A stretch of DNA of 64,000 nt from Flavobacterium aeripolare (GTDB taxonomy: Bacteria > Bacteroidota > Bacteroidia > Flavobacteriales > Flavobacteriaceae), in NCBI RefSeq assembly GCF_013294025.1, contig NZ_JABSNL010000005.1:124001-188000 (forward strand), written 5' to 3'. The position numbers and the translations under genes are program-made. Every line of letters starts with the position of its first letter. The first letter of the stretch is position 1. Below the pieces are notes generated by a model. It was given only the letters and a program-made list of their open reading frames with translations, searched no databases and was not told where the DNA came from. This document shows positions 44,410-53,962 of this stretch, piece after piece.

Positions 44410-45102
44410 TTATTCTATTGTAGATTCTCCGTTTAAATCAGTTGTTAAGACTGCGCTCATGTAGTCAAAAAAAGGTCTGATACTCTGGTAAATTGCATTG
44501 ACGGTTTGAACAAAATCAGGAGCTTGAACTTCTTTGTCAGTAAAACTATGCTTAAAGGTGAACTGTTTGTGTCGTAATAAATCAATTGCTTCGTTGTCTT
44601 TATCGTAGCCTCGAGGTTGGGTGAGTACTTTTTCTCCAACCATCTCTTTAAAATTTTTAACGATTGCTTTATTTTTAAGTACGTCACGCCATTCGTTTGA
44701 ATTTCTATCAATATCTTGCCTAATCCTTTTTAAGTCGGCTGCATTGGGAGACGAGAATCCACAAGCTAAGTAGCTGTTTCCTCTTGCAATGTTCATATAA
44801 TAACCACCTCTTCTTGATGCTGAAGCTCTAGTAAGTTTAAAAGCAAAGCGAACCTTGTACGGTAATTTGCTTTTACTAAAACGGACATCGTTATAAATGC
44901 GGTACACACTTTTTTTACCCGTTTGCTCTTCAATTACATCGTGGGTATTCATTAGTGAGATAAGTTCGCTTACAAAGGCAACCACGTTTTCTTGAGCGTC
45001 TAAGTAGGTTGCTTTATTCTCATTAAACCACTCTCTATTGTTGTTTTTATCTAGAGTTTTTAAAAAGTCAAAAGTGCTAGGCTTAATTGTAACGCTACTC
45101 AT
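44410..45102 (-). CDS. DUF2461-family protein
   Basis: The 230-residue product has the family opening FLKTLDKNNNREWFNENKATYL near 12-33, RIYNDVRFSKSKLPYKVRFAF near 76-96, RRGGYYMNIARGNSYLACGF near 103-122 and LTQPRGYDKDNEAIDLLRHKQF near 160. DUF2461 is widespread and conserved but has no known biochemical role. The start at 45102 (MSSVTIKPSTFDFL) is preferred over one 13 codons upstream. It is divergent from dnaK across about 420 bp that contain a sigma-54 promoter. Confidence 0.88.
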   Translation of the reverse strand: MSSVTIKPSTFDFLKTLDKNNNREWFNENKATYLDAQENVVAFVSELISLMNTHDVIEEQTGKKSVYRIYNDVRFSKSKLPYKVRFAFKLTRASASRRGGYYMNIARGNSYLACGFSSPNAADLKRIRQDIDRNSNEWRDVLKNKAIVKNFKEMVGEKVLTQPRGYDKDNEAIDLLRHKQFTFKHSFTDKEVQAPDFVQTVNAIYQSIRPFFDYMSAVLTTDLNGESTIE

Positions 45103-45342
45103 ATTAGGTGTTTTAAAAAGTTTATTATTGGATACATCCAAAAATACAGAAGTTTTTAAGTAGAATCTTAATTGAGTAGTTAAACTTTTCTTACAGTTTC
45201 AATGCGCTCTGGTTTAAAGCTGAAAATGTAGCATATAGGGATAATGAGACACCTGGTTTCTCTTTATATGTACACATTGTAGAGTAAGACTATAGTTTGA
45301 TTTTTATTCGAAAATTAAAAAGACGGTGGAAACAGGAAAGCT

Positions 45343-45435
45343 TGACAGTGTAGATCGAGTTGCTGATATAATGACAGTAAGCTGAAAATGTCATGTTGTC
45401 AGATTATATTCGGTCATTTTAACATAAACTGACAA
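45343..45435 (+). promoter_or_regulatory. Cluster of TGTCA half-sites upstream of the dnaK sigma-54 promoter
   Basis: Five TGTCA/TGACA half-sites lie in 93 bp: 45343-45347, 45372-45376, 45389-45393, 45397-45401 and 45430-45434. ATGACA (45371-45376) and TGTCAT (45389-45394) form an inverted pair with a 12-base spacer; TTGTCAG (45396-45402) and CTGACAA (45429-45435) form a second. Their distance from the promoter, about 50-140 bp, suits a sigma-54 enhancer-binding protein. The rest of 45103-45524 shows no gene. Confidence 0.5.
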
Positions 45436-45454
45436 TTACTATAGTTGAAATGTG

Positions 45455-45471
45455 TTGGCACAGTGATTGCT
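45455..45471 (+). promoter_or_regulatory. Sigma-54 promoter of dnaK
   Basis: TTGGCAC, five bases, TTGCT matches the -24/-12 consensus of RpoN promoters with the exact GG-to-GC spacing of ten bases. Transcription should start near 45482, 43 bp before the dnaK ATG. Confidence 0.7.
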
Positions 45472-45524
45472 TTACAGTCATCAAGTATTAAAAATGAGTA
45501 TACATTAAATTAAATATATTAAAA

Positions 45525-47408
45525 ATGGGTAAAATAATCGGAATTGATTTAGGTACGACAAACTCTTGTGTTTCTGTAATGGAAGGTAATGAAGCAGTTG
45601 TTATTCCTAATGCAGAAGGAAAAAGAACTACACCATCTATCATCGCTTTTGTTGAAGGTGGAGAAATTAAAGTGGGAGATCCAGCAAAAAGACAAGCGGT
45701 AACAAATCCAACTAAAACAATTGCTTCTATTAAACGTTTTATGGGACAAGGTTTTGGTGAAGTTTCGGCTGAAGCAAAAAGAGTTTCTTACAAGATTGTA
45801 AAAGGAGACAACAATACACCACGTGTTGATATTGATGGTCGTTTATATTCTGCTCAAGAATTGTCAGCAATGACTCTTCAAAAAATGAAAAAAACTGCTG
45901 AAGACTATTTAGGTCAAACAGTTACTGAAGCAGTTATTACTGTTCCTGCTTACTTTAATGATGCACAACGTCAAGCTACAAAAGAAGCTGGAGAAATTGC
46001 AGGTCTTAAAGTAATGCGTATTATCAATGAGCCAACTGCTGCGGCATTAGCTTACGGATTAGACAAAAAAGGAACTGATCAAAAAATTGCTGTTTACGAT
46101 TTAGGTGGAGGTACATTTGATATCTCTGTTCTTGAATTAGGAGACGGAGTTTTTGAAGTATTGTCTACAAATGGTGATACTCACTTAGGTGGAGATGACT
46201 TTGACCATACTATTATTGACTGGTTAGCTGATGACTTTAATACTGAAGAAGGTATTGATTTACGTCTTGACCCAATGTCATTACAACGTTTAAAAGAAGC
46301 TGCTGAGAAAGCAAAAATTGAATTGTCTTCTTCTACAGAGACTGAAATCAACTTGCCTTACGTTACAGCTACAGCTTCAGGACCTAAGCACTTAGTAAAA
46401 AAATTATCTAGAGCTAAATTTGAGCAATTAACTGATTCATTAGTAAAACGTTCTATGGCACCAGTTGCTAGAGCGTTGAAAGATGCAGGTTTATCTGTTT
46501 CTGATATTGACGAAGTTATCTTAGTAGGTGGATCTACACGTATGCCAAGAATTGCTGAAGAAGTTGAAAAATTCTTTGGTAAAAAAGCGTCTAAAGGAGT
46601 TAACCCTGATGAGGTTGTTGCAATTGGAGCAGCTATTCAAGGTGGAGTTCTTTCTGGAGATGTAAAAGATGTATTGTTACTTGACGTTACACCTTTATCT
46701 TTAGGTATCGAAACTATGGGTGGAATTATGACTATCTTAATTGAAGCTAATACTACTATCCCAACTAAAAAATCTCAAGTTTTCTCTACAGCTGCAGATT
46801 CTCAACCTACTGTTGAACTACACGTTCTTCAAGGAGCTAGAGCAATGGCTGCTGATAACAAAACTATCGGACGTTTTAACTTAGACGGTATTCCACCAGC
46901 ACCAAGAGGAGTTCCTCAAATTGAGGTTTCTTTTGATATTGATGCAAATGGTATCATCAAAGTTTCGGCTACTGATAAAGGAACTGGAAAATCTCACGAT
47001 ATCCGTATCGAAGCTTCTTCTGGATTAACTTCTGAAGAAATCGAAAGAATGAAACAAGACGCTGAAGCTAACGCTGAGTCTGACAAAGTTGCAAGAGAAA
47101 GAGCTGAAAAATTGAACGAAGCTGATGGAATGATCTTCCAAACTGAAACTCAATTAAAAGATCTCGGAGATAAATTAGCTGATGATCATAAAGTTGCTGT
47201 AGAATATGCATTAACTGAATTGAGAATGGCTCACCAATCTCAAGATATTCCAGCTATTCAAACTGCACTTGATAACATCAATGCTGCTTGGAAAACTGCT
47301 ACTGAAGCAATGTACGCTCAAGGAGAACAAGGTCAAACTGCTGGAGAGCCACAAGCTGCTGCACAAGGAGATGATGTTCAAGATGTAGACTACGAAGAAG
47401 TAAAGTAA
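45525..47408 (+). CDS. dnaK: Molecular chaperone DnaK (Hsp70)
   Basis: ATP-driven chaperone of 627 residues. Visible features: phosphate-1 loop [16 protein letters not shown] at the start, [18 protein letters not shown] near 145, [16 protein letters not shown] near 168, [18 protein letters not shown] near 186, [12 protein letters not shown] near 331, a substrate-binding domain beginning with [14 protein letters not shown] near 387, and a C-terminal lid ending YEEVK. Neither grpE nor dnaJ is adjacent. The promoter appears to be sigma-54 type, which is unusual for dnaK. A hairpin and an intrinsic terminator follow the stop. Confidence 0.98.
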   Translation: MGKIIGIDLGTTNSCVSVMEGNEAVVIPNAEGKRTTPSIIAFVEGGEIKVGDPAKRQAVTNPTKTIASIKRFMGQGFGEVSAEAKRVSYKIVKGDNNTPRVDIDGRLYSAQELSAMTLQKMKKTAEDYLGQTVTEAVITVPAYFNDAQRQATKEAGEIAGLKVMRIINEPTAAALAYGLDKKGTDQKIAVYDLGGGTFDISVLELGDGVFEVLSTNGDTHLGGDDFDHTIIDWLADDFNTEEGIDLRLDPMSLQRLKEAAEKAKIELSSSTETEINLPYVTATASGPKHLVKKLSRAKFEQLTDSLVKRSMAPVARALKDAGLSVSDIDEVILVGGSTRMPRIAEEVEKFFGKKASKGVNPDEVVAIGAAIQGGVLSGDVKDVLLLDVTPLSLGIETMGGIMTILIEANTTIPTKKSQVFSTAADSQPTVELHVLQGARAMAADNKTIGRFNLDGIPPAPRGVPQIEVSFDIDANGIIKVSATDKGTGKSHDIRIEASSGLTSEEIERMKQDAEANAESDKVARERAEKLNEADGMIFQTETQLKDLGDKLADDHKVAVEYALTELRMAHQSQDIPAIQTALDNINAAWKTATEAMYAQGEQGQTAGEPQAAAQGDDVQDVDYEEVK

Positions 47409-47443
47409 GTAGAAAACCAATTTTGTTTAACAAAATTGTGTGA

Positions 47444-47463
47444 ATCCCGATAGTTATCGGGAT
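47444..47463. repeat. Palindromic hairpin after dnaK
   Basis: ATCCCGATA and TATCGGGAT form a 9-bp stem with a two-base loop, about 35 bp after the dnaK stop and before the terminator. The CCCGATA core also begins copy B of the structured element, but no further similarity is seen. The remaining DNA to 47766 shows no gene. Confidence 0.6.
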
Positions 47464-47486
47464 CTAGAATCTTACAACATTATATT

Positions 47487-47518
47487 AAAACCGTTCACTT
47501 AGGTGAGCGGTTTTTTTT
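47487..47518 (+). terminator. dnaK terminator
   Basis: AAAACCGTTCACTT pairs with AGGTGAGCGGTTTT and is followed by a run of T. Confidence 0.9.
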
Positions 47519-47711
47519 GTGCCTATTTTTTACACTAGCAGTAAATTGCTTTTTGTAAATTTGATGCAGCTCTATCACTGAGGTAATTATATTTGATCAA
47601 CCCACTAAAGATGGACTAGGAGGTGGTTATAAAAAGTAATTAAAAAGGATTGTAGTTTGGATATTAGTTATTTAGCTGTTGCGCTACCTATGTCGTTTTT
47701 TTATTGCATAA

Positions 47712-47742
47712 AAAAATCCGTCTCAAAGCTGAGACGGATTTT
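47712..47742 (-). terminator. Terminator of the zinc metalloprotease gene
   Basis: AAAATCCGTCTC and GAGACGGATTTT pair around a short loop; on the minus strand a T-run follows. Confidence 0.9.
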
Positions 47743-47766
47743 AAAAATAGTGTTTAAAAGTATCCT

Positions 47767-50307
47767 TTATTTAGGATCAAGAGCTTGCTCAATACGGAAT
47801 GCTAAATCCAGTAAATGTAGTTTAGATAATTTATCTGTTGACTTTGCAGCAGCTGCTTTTAAAGCCACTTTCAAACTCATTAATTGACCTCTAGTGATAG
47901 AAGGTAAGTCGGTGTCGTTTAAGTCTAGTTGTCTTGTTTTAGACCTCGAAGAAGAACCTACAGAAACAGTACCAGGTGTTAGCATCTCAGATAATTTACT
48001 CACATATAATTTTTGCAAATTACGTCTGTACATATCAATAGGAGCGTTTGTTTTTAACTCAGAAAAAATACCGTCACGTAAGTCGGTCATTAAATCATCT
48101 ACAGAGTAGTATTGTTTGCCCTGAGAAGATGCCTCCATTAAGCGTAACATTCGGTCTCCAGCTAAAACACTGTTTAAAGTTGATTTTTGCATCTCTTTTA
48201 TAGCTTCAACTCCATTGTCTGGGTTGATTTTAGCATATATTTTTTGATCCATCAACCATTTAGGAGTAGTAAAAAGCTGCTTGTTTAAAAACGTTACCGC
48301 TTCGATTTGAATTGCTTTAGGTACGATTTCGAATTGATCGCCTTCCATGTCATAGGTTTTAGGTGTATCATAAATACCTCCAATGTTTTTTGTAACATGC
48401 CCCATGTATCTTTTAAATTGTCCAGTTAAAGCACTGTACATGTCATCTAATTCAGAGTAGCTTTCTCCTTTTTCAGAGCTCCATTCAATTAAATTAGGAA
48501 GAATTCTTTGTAGGTTTTTAATACCATAAGCCGATGCTTTCATAGCATTGTCTCCAATATCTTCTGTTTGATATCTCGGATCATAAGGACTAGATTCAGT
48601 TCCAAACCAAAGGCGGCGATTTTTATATGCCTCTTTTGTCATCTCGTTTAAGATGCTTTTTTCTTCTTTCTCTGTTTTAGCTTCTGGAAAATAAGAATAT
48701 CCCCATTTGATAGCCCATTTGTCATAGTCACCAATTCTTGGAAAGAAATTAGTAACCCCATCTTCAGGCTGTGCAACATAGTTAAAACGTGCGTAATCCA
48801 TGATAGATGAAGTGTGACCATTTTTAGCTTGATACTCCTTGTCTCTTAATTTTTCAACTGGTGTTGCTGAACTAGCTCCCATATTGTGACGAAGACCTAA
48901 AGTATGTCCTACTTCATGAGAAGAAACAAAACGAATAAGTTCTCCCATTAATTGATCGTCAAATTGTTTTTTTCTAGCTTGAGGATCTACTGCTGCAGTT
49001 TGAATTAAATACCAGTTTCTTAATAAACTCATGATATTGTGATACCAACCAATATGACTTTCAAGTATTTCTCCCGTTCTAGGATCATGAACATTTGGTC
49101 CGTAAGCATTTTGAATATCTGCAGCAAAATATCTCAAAACAGAAAAACGAGCATCTTCTAAGCTCATTGTAGGATCATTCTCTGGCCAATATTCGCCACG
49201 AATGGCATTTTTCCAACCAGCAGCTTCAAACGCAACTTGCCAGTCATCGATTCCAGCCTTGATAAATTTTCTCCATTTTTCTGGAGTCGCAGGATCTATA
49301 TAATAAACAATTGGTTTTGCGGGTTCGATTAATTCCCCATTCTTTTGTTTAGCAGCATCTTCTGCATTTTTAGGTTCTAATCTCCATCTTACAGCAAAAA
49401 CTTCTTTCTCTGATTTTTGAGACTCCTCTTCAAACACATCGTACTGGTTTGCAAAAAAACCAACGCGAGGATCAAATGTTCTCTTACGCATAGGCACTTT
49501 TGGCAAGGCGATCATCGAAGTATTCAGCTCTACCGTTAACACACCTGAATCTAAAGCTGATGGCAAATTAGTACCAATTTTTGGTGTGGGACTTAAAGAT
49601 ATTAAATTAGGAGTCGTAGCATAGGTTTTTACCGTTTGAATCTCTGTATTAATGGGGTAACTACTCACCTTTTGAATAAAAGAGCGGTCTTTTTGGAATG
49701 CTTGGATATTTAATGACTGTTTTTTTCTAGGATCCAATGAAAAAGTCTGTACGTCTGCCTCAAATGTAGGAGTCATATCAATCACATACGCCAATTCTTT
49801 TTTGCCTCCATCTTCTTTTTTAATAGCTAAGATATCGTAGCTAGCAATAATGGGGTCAGTTGAAGAGTTTTTAACTGCTTGTGCCATAGGTTTTCCTTCA
49901 TCAGGAGACATAATCACATATGTTACAGAACGCATTAAGATCGTGTTGTTAAGGCCTTTTTCAAACTTGATCACTTGTCGATTGACTTCTTCACCGCCAA
50001 ATATTCCACCGCCAGCTGGTGTTCTTGAGAAACGAGTTATCGTCATGATCTCAGTATCAATAAGCGCTGCAGGAATTTCGAACAGGTACTTATTATCTAT
50101 TTTATGAACATCAATTAATCCTTTTTGAGTAACCGCACTAGTGTCAATTACTTTATTATAAGGTTTAGGTTCTTTTTTCTCGTCTTTTTTGGGTGTTGCA
50201 GCAGCTGTCGTAGGTTCCTTTTTCTTTTTGCGCTGTGCAAATGTTTCAGTTGTACTGCATGCAGATAATGCAATAGCAGCCAATAGCGTAATTCTTAATT
50301 TTGACAT
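47767..50307 (-). CDS. Large exported zinc-dependent metalloprotease (gluzincin/metzincin-like, DUF5117-type)
   Basis: The 846-residue product has a signal sequence (MSKLRITLLAAIALSACSTT, with a possible lipid Cys at 17) and a Lys-rich segment. A large N-terminal domain at about 50-330 fits DUF5117/DUF5118-type regions. A protease domain holds HEVGHTLGLRHNMG near 462, the extended zinc-binding HExxHxxGxxH of metzincins. SIMDYARFNYVAQPEDG follows, containing the Met-turn-like SIMDYAR. The last 300 residues are a helical C-terminal domain. Such proteins are common in Bacteroidetes, but substrates are unknown. It ends in a strong terminator and has a 320-bp divergent upstream region. Confidence 0.9.
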   Translation of the reverse strand: MSKLRITLLAAIALSACSTTETFAQRKKKKEPTTAAATPKKDEKKEPKPYNKVIDTSAVTQKGLIDVHKIDNKYLFEIPAALIDTEIMTITRFSRTPAGGGIFGGEEVNRQVIKFEKGLNNTILMRSVTYVIMSPDEGKPMAQAVKNSSTDPIIASYDILAIKKEDGGKKELAYVIDMTPTFEADVQTFSLDPRKKQSLNIQAFQKDRSFIQKVSSYPINTEIQTVKTYATTPNLISLSPTPKIGTNLPSALDSGVLTVELNTSMIALPKVPMRKRTFDPRVGFFANQYDVFEEESQKSEKEVFAVRWRLEPKNAEDAAKQKNGELIEPAKPIVYYIDPATPEKWRKFIKAGIDDWQVAFEAAGWKNAIRGEYWPENDPTMSLEDARFSVLRYFAADIQNAYGPNVHDPRTGEILESHIGWYHNIMSLLRNWYLIQTAAVDPQARKKQFDDQLMGELIRFVSSHEVGHTLGLRHNMGASSATPVEKLRDKEYQAKNGHTSSIMDYARFNYVAQPEDGVTNFFPRIGDYDKWAIKWGYSYFPEAKTEKEEKSILNEMTKEAYKNRRLWFGTESSPYDPRYQTEDIGDNAMKASAYGIKNLQRILPNLIEWSSEKGESYSELDDMYSALTGQFKRYMGHVTKNIGGIYDTPKTYDMEGDQFEIVPKAIQIEAVTFLNKQLFTTPKWLMDQKIYAKINPDNGVEAIKEMQKSTLNSVLAGDRMLRLMEASSQGKQYYSVDDLMTDLRDGIFSELKTNAPIDMYRRNLQKLYVSKLSEMLTPGTVSVGSSSRSKTRQLDLNDTDLPSITRGQLMSLKVALKAAAAKSTDKLSKLHLLDLAFRIEQALDPK

Positions 50308-50630
50308 ATCAGTTTTAAAGGTTAGGGTTATTAGTGTAGTATTAGCATAAATTATAGTACTTAAGAGCTAATTTTATGTTTAAATTCACTTAAGTGAATG
50401 ATTCTAGTTTAATAATGCAATACTTTCGTGAGACGCTAAAAATTGAATTTGTTACAATTTGAAATACTATTTTAACTTTTGTTAATCACTTTTATCAAGA
50501 TGTTTATCTCTTGTGCAGCTTCACACGAGTAAAAACATCTTTTAAGCCATAAAAGTTGTTGATTTTTATCAATCAAATAGCTAATCAGTGCCAAAACTTT
50601 TTTGTAATATTACTGTATATAAGAAGTGGA
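50308..50630. other. Divergent region with palindrome and long hairpin in the corA leader
   Basis: A perfect 16-bp palindrome ATTCACTTAAGTGAAT lies at 50384-50399. A stem-loop at 50497-50541 pairs AAGATGTTT with AAACATCTT outside and CTCtTGTG with CACAcGAG inside. A promoter-like TTTG (50448-50451) with TAACTTTTG (50473-50481) 21 bases later would start the corA transcript just before the hairpin. Confidence 0.5.
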
Positions 50631-51701
50631 ATGAGAAAGATTAAATACAAGAAAAATAGAAAAAACCAGATTAATCCGCTGGAATATACGGGTAAGCATA
50701 AGAAGTTTGAATCACAAATGCAGCTCTTTGTTTATAATGATGAAAATGTAGTAGAATACGAAGATATCGAATTTGAAGATTTACCTAAAAATATTGCTAG
50801 TGATCAAATAAATTGGCTCAACTTACATGGCCTTAATGAAATAGAATTGATACAATCTATAGGTTCACTCTTTAAATTAGATAATTTTATTTTATCAGAC
50901 ATTTTAAATACCTCCAGAAGAACACAAGTAGAGGAATCAGCAGACAATTTGTTTTTTAATATAAAATCGTTACTTCCCACAGAGCACTCCGACAATATTA
51001 GTGTTGAGCAAATTAGCTTTTTAATAAAGGATGGACTACTGATTTCGTTTCAAGAAAAACGTTCTGATTTTTTTACACATATTAGAGAACGCATCAGGCA
51101 ACATACCGGCATGGTACGTTTAAAAGGAGCTGATTTTCTTTTATACTTGCTTCTGGATGCTATTATGGAGAATTTTTATATCACAATAGAAAATGAGGAA
51201 GACAAGGTTGAGGATTTAATTAGTTTATCTAAAACCAGTGCTGACCCTGAGATTCTTGTTCGAATTGAAAAGCACAGAGATAATTTTAATTTCTTAAAAC
51301 GTTCTATCATTCCGCTGCGAGATTCCCTTTTTGCTATTAAAAGTTTGAAAGAAGACGATGATTTTGAGATAATTAAACAAGAAACATTCAGTTATTATTC
51401 TCGTTTGCATCAAAAAACTTTAGAGTTATTAGAACAAATAGATTCTGATATGATGATATTAGAGAGTGCGTCTAATTTTTTCTTTTCGTCTCAATCTCAT
51501 AAGATGAACGAAATCATGAAAACATTGACCATTGTTTCTGCGATTTTCATTCCGCTAACATTTATTGTTGGAGTGTACGGAATGAATTTCGAACACATGC
51601 CTGAATTAAAATATCAAAATGGATATTACACAGTAATAGGTATCATGGTTGTAATTGGAATCATCATGATATTTTATTTTAAAAAAAGAAAATGGTTTTA
51701 A
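50631..51701 (+). CDS. corA: CorA-family magnesium/cobalt transporter
   Basis: Pentameric divalent-cation channel subunit of 356 residues. A large cytosolic N-terminal domain ends in a long helix (EEDKVEDLISLSKTSADPEIL), then two C-terminal membrane helices occur near 298-318 and 333-350. The signature YGMN (GVYGMNFEHMPEL) ends the first of these. The last residues FKKRKWF are basic, as in the family. The ATG at 50631 is chosen because the upstream 25 codons show no family resemblance and include the leader. pta follows 57 bp later and could be co-transcribed. Confidence 0.93.
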   Translation: MRKIKYKKNRKNQINPLEYTGKHKKFESQMQLFVYNDENVVEYEDIEFEDLPKNIASDQINWLNLHGLNEIELIQSIGSLFKLDNFILSDILNTSRRTQVEESADNLFFNIKSLLPTEHSDNISVEQISFLIKDGLLISFQEKRSDFFTHIRERIRQHTGMVRLKGADFLLYLLLDAIMENFYITIENEEDKVEDLISLSKTSADPEILVRIEKHRDNFNFLKRSIIPLRDSLFAIKSLKEDDDFEIIKQETFSYYSRLHQKTLELLEQIDSDMMILESASNFFFSSQSHKMNEIMKTLTIVSAIFIPLTFIVGVYGMNFEHMPELKYQNGYYTVIGIMVVIGIIMIFYFKKRKWF

Positions 51702-51758
51702 AACCGTTTGAAAGGCTTATTTTTAGTAAATAAAAGTACAATAGTAAAAATATAGAGG

Positions 51759-53852
51759 ATGAATAAAGCCATATATATAGCCACATCTGAACACAACAGT
51801 GGTAAATCAATTATCACGCTTGGCTTGATGAATATGTTGATTGGTAAGACAGCTAAAGTAGGTTACTTTAGACCTATTATCGAAGATTTTGAAGATGGTA
51901 AGGTAGACAATCATATCGAAACCGTTATCTCTCATTTTGAGTTGGATATTGCTTTTGAAGATGCCTATGCAATCACAAAAAGTAAACTGATAAAGAAAAA
52001 AAATAAAGGTAAAATAGGAGAGGTCTTAGATCTTATTATCGAAAAGTACAAGCGCTTAGAAGAGCAGTTTGACTTTGTTCTTGTCGAAGGAACAAGTTTT
52101 AGCGGAGAAGGCACAGTTATCGAATTTGATATGAATGTGCTCATCGCTAAAAACTTAGGAATACCTACCATAATTGTGGGTTCGGGAATAGATAAAACAA
52201 TAGAAGAACTTACAGATAGTTTGTACTTAGCATACGACTCGTTTAAGGTACGTGAAGTTGAAGTATTAGCCGTGGTTGCAAACAAGGTGCTTGAGGAAAA
52301 TATAGTACTCGTCACCGAAACGCTAGCGGCAAGCTTGCCTGCAACAGTCTTAGTAAACGCAATTCCTATTATATCTAGCTTGAACAATCCTACTGTTAAA
52401 GAAATGGTTGATGCGCTAGGCGCTACCGTTTTATTTGGTAAGGAATTTTTGAATAATGAGATAGGAAATTACAGTGTAGGAGCAATGCAACTGCATAATT
52501 ACTTGCTGCACTTAAAAGAGCATGCGCTAGTAATTACTCCAGGAGATAGAGCTGATATAATTTTAGGTGCTTTACAAGCGAATGAATCGGCTAATTACCC
52601 TACAATTTCTGGAATTATTCTAACTGGAAATATTGTTCCTGAACCGAGTATTATTAAGTTGATCGAAGGTTTAACTACTATCGTTCCTATTCTTGCTGTA
52701 GAAGGAGGTACTTACGGAATCACAAATAAAATAGGGAACATTAAATCCCAAATTTATGCGGATAATACGATGAAGATCGAAACCTCGATTAACACATTCG
52801 ATAAATACATCAATACTGAAAAGCTAGACACCAAATTAAGTGCTTTTGAAGCAGAAGGCATGACACCTAAAATGTTTCAATACAACTTAGTTAAAAGGGC
52901 TAAAAAGCACCGTAAGCACATTGTTCTACCCGAAGGAAATGACGACCGAATATTGATTGCTGCTTCTCGTTTAATGGCCATGGATGTGGTGGATATTTCT
53001 ATCATAGGGAATAAGAAGCAAATAGAAAGTAAATTAATCGAACTTGCAATTACATTAGATTTTAGTAAAGTAGACATCATTAATCCTACAGAATCAAGTA
53101 AGTACGATGATTACGCAGCAACCTATTATGAATTGCGTAAGAATAAAAACGTAACTATTGCCATGGCTAGAGATTTAATGGAGGATGTGTCTTATTTTGG
53201 AACTATGATGGTTTATAAAGGTGATGCAGACGGTATGGTTTCTGGTGCTGCGCATACCACACAACACACAATTTTACCGGCTTTACAGTTCATTAAAACT
53301 AAACCGAATTCAAGCGTAGTGTCATCAGTATTTTTCATGTGTTTAGAAGATCGCGTTTCTGTCTTTGGTGATTGTGCTATCAATCCTAATCCCACTGCAG
53401 AACAATTAGCGGAAATAGCCATCTCCTCTGCCGATTCTAGTATGGCTTTTGGTATCGAACCTAAAGTAGCCATGCTATCGTACTCTTCTGGAGCATCTGG
53501 AAAAGGAGACGAAGTAGACAAAGTTCGCAAAGCAACCCAAATCGTTAGAGAAAAACGCCCCGATCTTAAAATTGAGGGACCTATTCAATATGATGCGGCT
53601 GTCGATAAAATCATAGGGTTGAGTAAAATGCCAAATTCTGAAGTTGCTGGTCAAGCAAGTGTATTGATATTTCCTGATTTGAACACAGGGAACAATACGT
53701 ACAAAGCAGTGCAAAGAGAAACCGGCGCACTAGCAATAGGCCCAATGCTTCAAGGTTTAAACAAGCCCGTTAATGACTTAAGTCGCGGTTGTACAGTTGA
53801 TGATATTATTAACACAGTAGTAATTACAGCTATTCAAGCGCAAGGGTTATAA
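51759..53852 (+). CDS. pta: Phosphate acetyltransferase (long form)
   Basis: Converts acetyl-CoA and phosphate to acetyl phosphate. The 697-residue long form has an N-terminal P-loop/CobQ-like regulatory domain starting YIATSEHNSGKSIITLGLM (1-230), a DRTGG-like middle domain (about 230-370), and the catalytic PTA domain (about 370-697). The catalytic domain has HIVLPEGNDDRILIAASRL near 388, YSSGASGKGDEVDKVRKAT near 575 and IGLSKMPNSEVAGQASVLIFPD near 624. It precedes ackA by 110 bp; the gap contains short tandem repeats. Confidence 0.96.
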   Translation: MNKAIYIATSEHNSGKSIITLGLMNMLIGKTAKVGYFRPIIEDFEDGKVDNHIETVISHFELDIAFEDAYAITKSKLIKKKNKGKIGEVLDLIIEKYKRLEEQFDFVLVEGTSFSGEGTVIEFDMNVLIAKNLGIPTIIVGSGIDKTIEELTDSLYLAYDSFKVREVEVLAVVANKVLEENIVLVTETLAASLPATVLVNAIPIISSLNNPTVKEMVDALGATVLFGKEFLNNEIGNYSVGAMQLHNYLLHLKEHALVITPGDRADIILGALQANESANYPTISGIILTGNIVPEPSIIKLIEGLTTIVPILAVEGGTYGITNKIGNIKSQIYADNTMKIETSINTFDKYINTEKLDTKLSAFEAEGMTPKMFQYNLVKRAKKHRKHIVLPEGNDDRILIAASRLMAMDVVDISIIGNKKQIESKLIELAITLDFSKVDIINPTESSKYDDYAATYYELRKNKNVTIAMARDLMEDVSYFGTMMVYKGDADGMVSGAAHTTQHTILPALQFIKTKPNSSVVSSVFFMCLEDRVSVFGDCAINPNPTAEQLAEIAISSADSSMAFGIEPKVAMLSYSSGASGKGDEVDKVRKATQIVREKRPDLKIEGPIQYDAAVDKIIGLSKMPNSEVAGQASVLIFPDLNTGNNTYKAVQRETGALAIGPMLQGLNKPVNDLSRGCTVDDIINTVVITAIQAQGL

Positions 53853-53858
53853 AAGGAA

Positions 53859-53952
53859 GTTTAAAGTTTATGGTTTAAAGTTTAAAAAAAATATATACAG
53901 AATAATTCAATCCACTCACCTTAATCTTTGGAGAGGGGTGGGGAGAGAAAAA
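53859..53952 (+). repeat. Short tandem repeat and purine-rich segment between pta and ackA
   Basis: Two 14-bp units (GTTTAAAGTTTATG at 53859-53872 and GTTTAAAGTTTAAA at 53873-53886) are followed by CACTCACCTTAATCTTTGG and a G-rich GAGAGGGGTGGGGAGAG run before the ackA start. It resembles interspersed filler seen in Flavobacterium genomes. No terminator is visible. Confidence 0.5.
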
Positions 53953-53962
53953 AATAAGTTCA

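Noticed and set aside
47641..47700. Possible fourth copy of the structured element after dnaK
   Set aside because: Only AAAAAGGATTGTAG and a weak TTAGCT match; the flanking TAGCCC and GATAG blocks and the hairpin are absent.
47657..47887. Plus-strand frame of 76 codons
   Set aside because: It starts with TTG, crosses a terminator and overlaps the metalloprotease gene on the other strand.
50587..50602. Minus-strand TTGGCAC followed by AGC, similar to a sigma-54 promoter
   Set aside because: The GG to GC distance is nine bases, not ten, and it is about 280 bp from the metalloprotease start.
53859..53886. Two adjacent 14-bp repeats considered as a CRISPR remnant
   Set aside because: No spacer between the units, only two copies and no cas gene nearby.
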